DNA from: Bacillota bacterium
Lineage (GTDB): Bacteria; Bacillota; Clostridia; Christensenellales; SZUA-584
Length of the DNA: 64,000 nt
NCBI GenBank assembly: GCA_023461435.1
Contig: JAEYLC010000014.1
Location: forward strand, 26,011-90,010
Reading direction: 5' to 3'
Under the pieces are notes generated by a model that saw only the letters and a list, made by a program, of their open reading frames with translations, made no database searches and had not been told where the DNA came from. The translations under genes were made by a program, and so were the position numbers. How positions within the stretch are numbered: the stretch's first letter is position 1; each line of letters opens with the position of its first letter. This document shows, in pieces, positions 58,569 through 64,000 of the stretch.

Positions 58569-59903
58569 TCAGACGGCGGTCTGCGGCTTTTCCGTCGCAG
58601 ATACGACGGCGCTTTCGAGCCGGTGATCCTTTATCGTTTTGACTTTGATGGTCAGGCCGAACTCCTCAAGCTCCGGCGTGGAGCCGTCGGAAGGGATGGT
58701 GCCGAGTATGCCGAACACGAGACCGCCGAAGGTGTCGTATTCCTCTTCGGGGAGCAGAACGCCAAGCTCCTTTGAAACCTTATCGAGCGGGGCTGCGCCG
58801 TTTATGCGCCATGTGTTGGAATCGATCCGCTCGATCAGCGGTGATTCGGCGGGTATGGTTATGTCGTCCTCAAGATCGCCCACAAGCTGCTCCAACAGAT
58901 CGTACATCGTGACGATGCCGCTCATGCCGCCATGCTCGTCCAGCACCACGGCAAAATGGTTGCGGCTCTTTTTCATGTTGCGGAACAGCACATCGGCGCG
59001 TACCGTTTCCGGCACGAAATACGCGCTTTTGACCGCGCTTTCCATCACGGCTTCGCGGCTTTTGTCTTTAAGCCTGAAATAATCCTTCGCATAGAGTATG
59101 CCCACGATGTTATCGGGGCTTTCCGCGCAGACAGGGTATATGGAATGCCGGCTTTGAATGATGGTCTGCTCCCACTGGTCGTCCGTTTCGTCGAGCCAGA
59201 GCAGCGAGACTTCAGTGCGGTGCGTCATGATCTCATCCGCGCTCGTGTCGTTGAATTCAAATATGTTCTGTATGAAGTCTTTCTCGTCGGGCTGTATCGC
59301 GCCTTTTTCGCTGCCCGCGTCCACCATCAGGCGGATCTCCTCCTCGGTGATTTCCTCATCGCTGCTGTGCGGGTTAATGCCAAACAGGCGCAGTATGCCG
59401 TTGGCGGAAACCGTGAGCAGCCACACGACGGGCGCAAAGATTTTCGAGATGACATAGACGAGCAACGAGAGCGAGAGAGCGAGCTTCTCGGCTTTTTTCA
59501 TGCCGATGCGCTTGGGCACGAGCTCTCCGAGCGTGACGGTGAAATAGGTGAGCAGCAGCGTGATGATCACGACGGAGATCGTGCCGAGCACAGCCGGGGA
59601 TATGCTGATGCCGATGCCTGAGAATGCCGCTGCGAGACGGTCCGAGAAATTCTGTGCGGCAAAGGCGCTGCCCAGCAGATTGACGAGCGTGATGCCGATT
59701 TGTATCGTCGCGAGAAACCGCGCGGGCTGCGCGGTCAGCTTGGCGAGCCGTATGGCGCGTTTATCTCCAGCCGCCGCCATCTTGGACACCTTATTGTCGT
59801 TGATGCTGATGATTGCGATCTCGGCACAGGCGAAAAGTGCATTGATGAAAATGAGAACAACCTGTAGTATGATCTGCCCTAATATAGGGTCACTGCCGTC
59901 CAA
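58569..59903 (-). CDS. CNNM/CorC-HlyC family membrane protein
   Basis: The 444 residues start at TTG. The N-terminal DUF21/CNNM domain has four hydrophobic segments (about 8-190, with ELVPKRIG), followed by a CBS pair (ADEIMTHRTEVSLL, and NHFAVVLDEHGGMSGIVT) and a C-terminal CorC_HlyC domain (YDTFGGLVFGILG). Members mediate Mg2+ efflux or Na+/Mg2+ exchange. It neighbours feoA but has its own start; nothing shows cotranscription. Confidence 0.93.
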   Translation of the reverse strand: MDGSDPILGQIILQVVLIFINALFACAEIAIISINDNKVSKMAAAGDKRAIRLAKLTAQPARFLATIQIGITLVNLLGSAFAAQNFSDRLAAAFSGIGISISPAVLGTISVVIITLLLTYFTVTLGELVPKRIGMKKAEKLALSLSLLVYVISKIFAPVVWLLTVSANGILRLFGINPHSSDEEITEEEIRLMVDAGSEKGAIQPDEKDFIQNIFEFNDTSADEIMTHRTEVSLLWLDETDDQWEQTIIQSRHSIYPVCAESPDNIVGILYAKDYFRLKDKSREAVMESAVKSAYFVPETVRADVLFRNMKKSRNHFAVVLDEHGGMSGIVTMYDLLEQLVGDLEDDITIPAESPLIERIDSNTWRINGAAPLDKVSKELGVLLPEEEYDTFGGLVFGILGTIPSDGSTPELEEFGLTIKVKTIKDHRLESAVVSATEKPQTAV

Positions 59904-60033
59904 AAAAATACCTCCAAATATTGAACGAGAACAGATGCTTGATCTGTTTGTTCATTTCTTTATTTTAAAGGAATTATACTGTATTTATACAGACAAAACA
60001 ATCAAAACAGGTACAGACTCCGGTACATTTTTA

Positions 60034-60079
60034 TTGACAAACGGGATAAGCCGAATTAAAATATACTCAAGTTTGAATA
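60034..60079 (+). promoter_or_regulatory. padR promoter and adjacent CAA-N2-TTG dyad
   Basis: Consensus TTGACA (60034-60039), 17 bases, TAAAAT (60057-60062). TACTCAAGTTTGAATA (60064-60079) follows the -10 directly and has the form CAA-N2-TTG, so a bound PadR dimer would block transcription start. Confidence 0.65.
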
Positions 60080-60094
60080 ATATGAGGCAACCGA

Positions 60095-60631
60095 ATGTCA
60101 AACATAAGGCTGGTGCTGCTGGGGCTGCTTTGCGACAAGCCCATGCACGGGTATGAGATCAAGCACATCATTGAAGACCACATGGACGACTGGACGGATA
60201 TTAAGTTCGGCTCTATCTATTTCGCGCTGTCTAAGCTCGCCGAGGAGCAGGCGGTGGAAATCGCGGAGGAAGGGCGCGAAGGCAACCGGCCTTCTCGCAC
60301 GGTGTACCGCATCACGGAAAAAGGCAGACAGGAATATCTACGGCTGCTGCGTGAGCTCTGGTCGTCCGACAATCGCACATTGTACTCGTTTGATGTCGGT
60401 TTGTTCTTTATCAATAGCCTGCCCAAGGAGGAGGTCGCGGGATATTTGGATCAGCGCATATTCAGGACCGACGAGTCGATTCGTTATTTAGACCGGCATA
60501 GCGAGGCCATGCAGGGCAACCCGCATATCCCCGCTCAGGCGCGCGCGATCATCAGCCATACGCGAAAACACATGGAAGCCGAGCGCAGCTGGTTGACTGA
60601 GGTCATTGGCTCGCTTGATGAGTTCTATTGA
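60095..60631 (+). CDS. PadR-family transcriptional regulator
   Basis: The 178 residues have an N-terminal winged helix (VLLGLLCDKPMHGYEIKHII, and FGSIYFALSKLAEEQAVEI, YRITEKGRQEYLRLL) and a C-terminal dimerisation helix domain (Vir_reg type). PadR proteins repress detoxification or export genes and respond to small aromatic or lipophilic compounds. It is followed by a methyltransferase with a similar operator, the likely target. Confidence 0.93.
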   Translation: MSNIRLVLLGLLCDKPMHGYEIKHIIEDHMDDWTDIKFGSIYFALSKLAEEQAVEIAEEGREGNRPSRTVYRITEKGRQEYLRLLRELWSSDNRTLYSFDVGLFFINSLPKEEVAGYLDQRIFRTDESIRYLDRHSEAMQGNPHIPAQARAIISHTRKHMEAERSWLTEVIGSLDEFY

Positions 60632-60646
60632 TTTTTTTATGCCGAT

Positions 60647-60662
60647 TATACAAACTTGTATA
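60647..60662. promoter_or_regulatory. CAA-N2-TTG dyad before the methyltransferase
   Basis: TATACAA-AC-TTGTATA is an inverted repeat with a two-base centre, the same core as at 60068-60075. It lies about 45 bases before the methyltransferase start. Confidence 0.6.
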
Positions 60663-60694
60663 TATAAACTAAAATAATAAAGGAGAATAAAAAA

Positions 60695-61351
60695 ATGAAA
60701 CAAAGAATACCTGAAACAAACGAAGGCATACAGGGCGAATTTGACGTGAGGCTTTTCAACGAGTTCCAGAAAAGCATACGGGACCGCGGATGGATCGAGA
60801 CACCGCAGATCATCGCATCCGGAATTACAAAAGGGCATGCGCTCGAGGTGGGGCCGGGCCCGGGGTACTTGGGGCTCGAATGGCTGAAGAAAACATCCGG
60901 CACGCAATTGACCGGTCTTGAGATCAGCGCCAATATGATCTCGGTCGCTCAAAAAAACGCTCATGAGTATGGCTTTGACGCGCAGCGTGTAAGGTATGTG
61001 CAGGGCAACGCGATGGCGATGCCGTTTGAATCGAGCCGGTTCGATGCGGCGTTCAGCAACGGGTCGCTGCACGAATGGGAGCGGCCCGGCGATGTGCTCT
61101 CGGAAATCGCGCGCGTGCTGAAGCCCGGCGGCCGGTTTTTCATCAGCGATCTGCGGCGTGATTCAGGCTTATTGGTTAGGTGGTTTCTGAGCGCGTCGAC
61201 AATCAAGGTGATGAGAGCAGGACTTAAAACGTCGCTGCAGGCTGCGTACACGAAAGAGGAGCTGGAAAGGATTGTTGAAGCCACACCGCTGCGCGGTGCG
61301 CATGTGAATGCGCACCGTATTGGCCTGTCGGTATCGGGCTGTTTGTTATAA
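60695..61351 (+). CDS. Class I SAM-dependent methyltransferase
   Basis: The 218 residues contain motif I ALEVGPGPGYLGLEW, a motif II-like acidic residue at LTGLEISANMI, post-I QGNAMAMPFESSRFDAAFSN, and a UbiE/Methyltransf_11-like fold. A clean aaaggagaa site precedes the ATG. The substrate is unknown; with PadR control it may modify an antibiotic or small lipophilic compound. Confidence 0.9.
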   Translation: MKQRIPETNEGIQGEFDVRLFNEFQKSIRDRGWIETPQIIASGITKGHALEVGPGPGYLGLEWLKKTSGTQLTGLEISANMISVAQKNAHEYGFDAQRVRYVQGNAMAMPFESSRFDAAFSNGSLHEWERPGDVLSEIARVLKPGGRFFISDLRRDSGLLVRWFLSASTIKVMRAGLKTSLQAAYTKEELERIVEATPLRGAHVNAHRIGLSVSGCLL

Positions 61352-61509
61352 AAAGCGGGTGTATCAGTCGGCTTGGAACGGCGGCAAATTGCCCTTAATA
61401 TGGCAGGCTGTTCGATGCGTGAAAATGGGCGTTTTCAGCGTATTTTGTACTTGCTTTTTGTAATCTCACATGTTAGAATACTCGTGCTGTAGATTTTTAG
61501 GAGGTAGCA

Positions 61510-61899
61510 ATGGACGGTTTTGTGAGTGTCTTAGTGCTTGTCATCGAGATAATCCTTTGTTTGTTCTCTCTGTTCATGATCGCTGTGGTGTTGTTGCAGT
61601 CCGGCAAGAGCGCCGGGTTGTCGGGCGATATCGCGGGCGGCGCCGAGACTTTTCTCGGGAAGAGCAAGGCGAAGAGCTATGAAGGAAGGCTGAAGAAACT
61701 GACGAAGGTGGCCGCTGTAGGCATTATGGTGCTGGCTGTTGCGCTTGTGTTGATCCAGGTTTACGTTCTGCCGAGCAGTACGGGTAACGCGGACGCCACG
61801 CCCACGGCAACACCGACGGCTCAGGTGTCGGATGATGCCGCTGCGACGCAGAGTGCGGCGGATGTGGAATCCACACCGACGGCATCACCAGCGGAGTAA
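61510..61899 (+). CDS. secG: SecG, preprotein translocase subunit, with extended tail
   Basis: Small membrane subunit of the SecYEG channel. Two helices (VLVIEIILCLFSLFMIAVVL and VAAVGIMVLAVALVLIQVYV) flank the conserved cytoplasmic loop LQSGKSAGLSGDIAGGAETF. The family is usually 70-85 residues; here an Ala/Thr/Ser/Pro-rich tail (about 90-129) extends the C-terminus. It follows ggaggtag and is near rnr, a common neighbour. Confidence 0.93.
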   Translation: MDGFVSVLVLVIEIILCLFSLFMIAVVLLQSGKSAGLSGDIAGGAETFLGKSKAKSYEGRLKKLTKVAAVGIMVLAVALVLIQVYVLPSSTGNADATPTATPTAQVSDDAAATQSAADVESTPTASPAE

Positions 61900-61914
61900 A
61901 CAGTTCGCTCATGC

Positions 61915-61950
61915 AACGCCTTTCCGAAATTTACGGGAGGGCGTTTTTTA
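61915..61950 (+). terminator. Terminator after secG
   Basis: AACGCC-TTTCCG pairs with CGGGAG-GGCGTT (with G-T pairs) around AAATTTA, followed by TTTTTT. Confidence 0.8.
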
Positions 61951-62010
61951 ATTAGAAAACAGCGCTTTTTGGGAATGATAATAAAGAGTTTTTATTTTTA
62001 GGAGATTGAT

Positions 62011-64000
62011 TTGGAGTTAACGGAATTAATCATTGATGAATTGAATAAAGCAGGCAGGAAGGTCGACTTCGATGAACTCGTCGGGAGCCTTTCGGCAAGC
62101 CCGGCGGAGTGCCGGGATGCGGTTGGTGCTCTTTTGGCACAGGGAAGGGTGATCCGCTCGCCCAAGGGCAAGCTGTTTTTGCCCGGCCGGTTCGGCTTTT
62201 ATACGGGCCGTCTCGATGTGAAACGCTCGGGATTCGGGTTTTTGCTTCATGATGAGGGCGACATATTCATACCCGCCGACAAAAAGGCAGGCGCGATGAA
62301 CGGGGACCTTGTGGTGGTGCGGCTGCTGACCGAAGCGGAAACCGACAGAAGCCGCGAGGGCGAAGTGAAGGAGATCATCGAGGAGAAAACGAAGCGAATC
62401 GTCGGCACGCTGGTCGGGCGGTATGTCTCGCCCGACGACGACAGGCTCGACGAGGTGTTCATATCGCGAAACGACCTCAATGGCGCGGCCAGCGGACAGA
62501 AGGTGGTTGTGGAAGTAAAGAAGCGCGGCAGCGGAGAGCGCAGCGCTGAAGGACGCGTGGCCGAGGTGCTCGGCACCGCGGGCGTCGCGAGTGTGGAACT
62601 CAAAAGCCTGATCCGGCAGTACGATCTGCCCGAGGCGTTTCCCGCCGATGTGGAAGCCGAGGCCCAAAGAGCGTCCGGGTATATCATCGACGCGACGGGC
62701 CGTGAGGACCTGCGCGGGCAGAATATATTCACGATCGACGGTGCGGACGCCAAGGACCTTGACGACGCGGTCTCGATCAAAAAGCTCGACAGCGGGTATG
62801 AGCTTGGCGTGCACATCGCGGATGTGGCGCAGTATGTGAAGGAAGGCAGCAGGCTCGATAAGGAGGCGTTCAAACGCGGCACGAGCGTGTATCTCGCGGA
62901 TACCGTGATCCCAATGCTGCCCAAGGCGCTGTCCAACGGCGCGTGCTCGCTCTCGGAAGGCACCGATAAGCTCACGCTGTCGTGCTTTATGAAGATCGAC
63001 GCGCAGGGCAACGTGCAGGAAGCGCGCGTGGCGCAGTCGGTGATCCGCTCGAAGCACAGGCTGACATACAGCGATGTGAACAAGATATTCGACGGCGGTG
63101 ATGATGCGCTCGAGCGCGAGTACGCGGATATCCTTTCCGATCTGCTCGAGATGAAGGAGCTGGCTGCGCGGTTGCGCGCCCGCCGTGAGGAAAAGGGCAG
63201 CATCGATTTTGAGCTCGATGAAACGGCGTTCAAATACGATGCCGAAGGGCGCGTGATCGGCGTAGGGCCGAGGTCGCGCGGCGACGCGGAGAAGCTAATC
63301 GAGGAGTTTATGCTTGCGGCCAACAAGTCGGTCGCGGAGATGTATTTCTGGCGCGATATCCCGTTTGTGTACCGCGTTCACGAGCAGCCCGACGAGGAGA
63401 AGATGCGCACCTTTGCCGCGTTCTATGAGAATTTCGGCAAGATAAGAGGCAAAATCGAGAACGTGCGTCCCAAGATGCTGCAGGGCATACTCGAGGACGT
63501 GAAGGGCAAGCCGCATGAGAACATCATCAATCAGATCATGCTGCGCAGCCTCAAGAAAGCGGAGTACAGCCCCGAGTGTAAGGGGCATTTCGGGCTCAGC
63601 TTCCAGTATTACTGCCACTTCACATCGCCGATCAGGCGGTATCCCGACCTCATGGTGCACCGCGTCATCAAGCGGGATCTGAACGGGCGGCTGAACGCCA
63701 GAGCGATCGAAGCACTCGCGGCCACGGTGGATGAAGCCTCGCGGCAGTCGAGCCTGCGCGAGCGCGCGGCGATGGAAGCGGAACGCGCGGTGGACGATAT
63801 GAAAAAGGCCGAGTATATGTTCGGCAAAGAGGGGCAGGAGTTCGACGGGATCATCAGCGGTGTGTCAAGGAACGTCATATTCGTGCAGCTTGACAATACG
63901 GTGGAGGGTGTGATACCATTATCATCCCTGCAAGATGATTACTATGTTTACAACGAAAAACTGTACTGTGTGATCGGCGAGAGGACGCGGCGCAAGCTCA
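62011..64000 (+). CDS. rnr: Ribonuclease R, N-terminal part
   Basis: The frame is open to the right window edge (about 663 residues seen). It starts at TTG after aggagat. An N-terminal winged helix (about 1-60), cold-shock domains (about 60-220), and the RNB catalytic domain follow, with FTIDGADAKDLDDAVSI carrying the metal-binding aspartates. A later RNB segment FQYYCHFTSPIRRYPDL, then the start of S1, are visible. RNase R degrades structured RNA and with tmRNA/SmpB degrades defective mRNAs; smpB and ssrA normally lie just downstream, outside this window. Confidence 0.95.
   Translation, partial: MELTELIIDELNKAGRKVDFDELVGSLSASPAECRDAVGALLAQGRVIRSPKGKLFLPGRFGFYTGRLDVKRSGFGFLLHDEGDIFIPADKKAGAMNGDLVVVRLLTEAETDRSREGEVKEIIEEKTKRIVGTLVGRYVSPDDDRLDEVFISRNDLNGAASGQKVVVEVKKRGSGERSAEGRVAEVLGTAGVASVELKSLIRQYDLPEAFPADVEAEAQRASGYIIDATGREDLRGQNIFTIDGADAKDLDDAVSIKKLDSGYELGVHIADVAQYVKEGSRLDKEAFKRGTSVYLADTVIPMLPKALSNGACSLSEGTDKLTLSCFMKIDAQGNVQEARVAQSVIRSKHRLTYSDVNKIFDGGDDALEREYADILSDLLEMKELAARLRARREEKGSIDFELDETAFKYDAEGRVIGVGPRSRGDAEKLIEEFMLAANKSVAEMYFWRDIPFVYRVHEQPDEEKMRTFAAFYENFGKIRGKIENVRPKMLQGILEDVKGKPHENIINQIMLRSLKKAEYSPECKGHFGLSFQYYCHFTSPIRRYPDLMVHRVIKRDLNGRLNARAIEALAATVDEASRQSSLRERAAMEAERAVDDMKKAEYMFGKEGQEFDGIISGVSRNVIFVQLDNTVEGVIPLSSLQDDYYVYNEKLYCVIGERTRRKL

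Noticed and set aside
62247..63326. Long open frame (359 codons) on the minus strand
   Set aside because: It lies antisense to rnr, whose domains are unmistakable. GC-rich codon usage creates long antisense frames; the translation is Ser/Arg-rich without motifs.
1..64000. CRISPR arrays, rRNA genes, intact prophage or intact insertion sequence
   Set aside because: None was seen. The only mobile-element traces are the fragments in 14.4-28.1 kb and the small repeats listed.

Overview
The window reads as the chromosome of an anaerobic Firmicute of the class Clostridia (inference). Supporting genes are a BofA-family protein, RicT/PSP1, a DUF3842 protein, a YesM/YesN-type two-component pair, a 2[4Fe-4S] ferredoxin, an SPP-type Orn/Lys/Arg decarboxylase next to tmk and holB, many lipoproteins with Gram-positive-style signal peptides, and frequent TTG/GTG starts. 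Most genes are GC-rich, which is why long antisense shadow reading frames are common.

Layout. (1) 1-11.3 kb: an amino-sugar/carbohydrate locus with a ROK-like protein, nagA, nagB, a sensor kinase, an ABC sugar importer (binding protein, two permeases), a response regulator, a dedicated MsmX-type ATPase and a LacX-type epimerase. (2) 11.7-14.2 kb: a membrane-anchored protein and a secreted protein with three X2-like repeats, preceded by a leader that can fold into two mutually exclusive stems. (3) 14.4-28.1 kb: an accessory island ending at an intact tRNA-Gly(CCC). Its edges carry partial copies of the tRNA-Gly 3' half, a possible tmRNA 3'-end relic, an IS1182-type transposase remnant, and broken helicase and ParA genes. 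Its cargo is a DeoR regulator facing a ten-gene sugar operon: class II aldolase, RbsABC-type importer, SDR dehydrogenase, FGGY kinase, lyxose-isomerase-like cupin, DhaL, DhaK, RpiB-like and TPI-like isomerases. (4) 28.2-39.1 kb: a frameshifted membrane gene, an HD-GYP protein, a lipoprotein, a ferredoxin, and the tightly overlapping operon decarboxylase-HAD-tmk-holB-ricT. (5) 39.2-47.9 kb: an ABC-2 export system with an anchored partner, CorA, a Nudix protein, mnmA and a DUF3842 protein. (6) 48-49.4 kb: duplicated small genes, namely single-membrane-segment peptides and a lipoprotein with a broken second copy. (7) 49.5-64 kb: an XRE regulator divergent from an Lnt-like acyltransferase, fba, a DUF5050 lipoprotein, BofA-like, DgkA-like, AraC/GyrI, a two-domain esterase, FeoA, a CorC/HlyC protein, PadR, a methyltransferase, secG and the start of rnr.

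How the genes fit together. In the island, aldolase + FGGY kinase + cupin isomerase form a ketose-1-phosphate cleavage module. SDR + DhaK/DhaL + TPI-like + RpiB-like match the known tetritol/tetrulose route to erythrose 4-phosphate. Both sit behind one importer and one regulator, and that combination is the strongest candidate for an undescribed pathway here. All functional assignments rest on motif reading; no database search was run.
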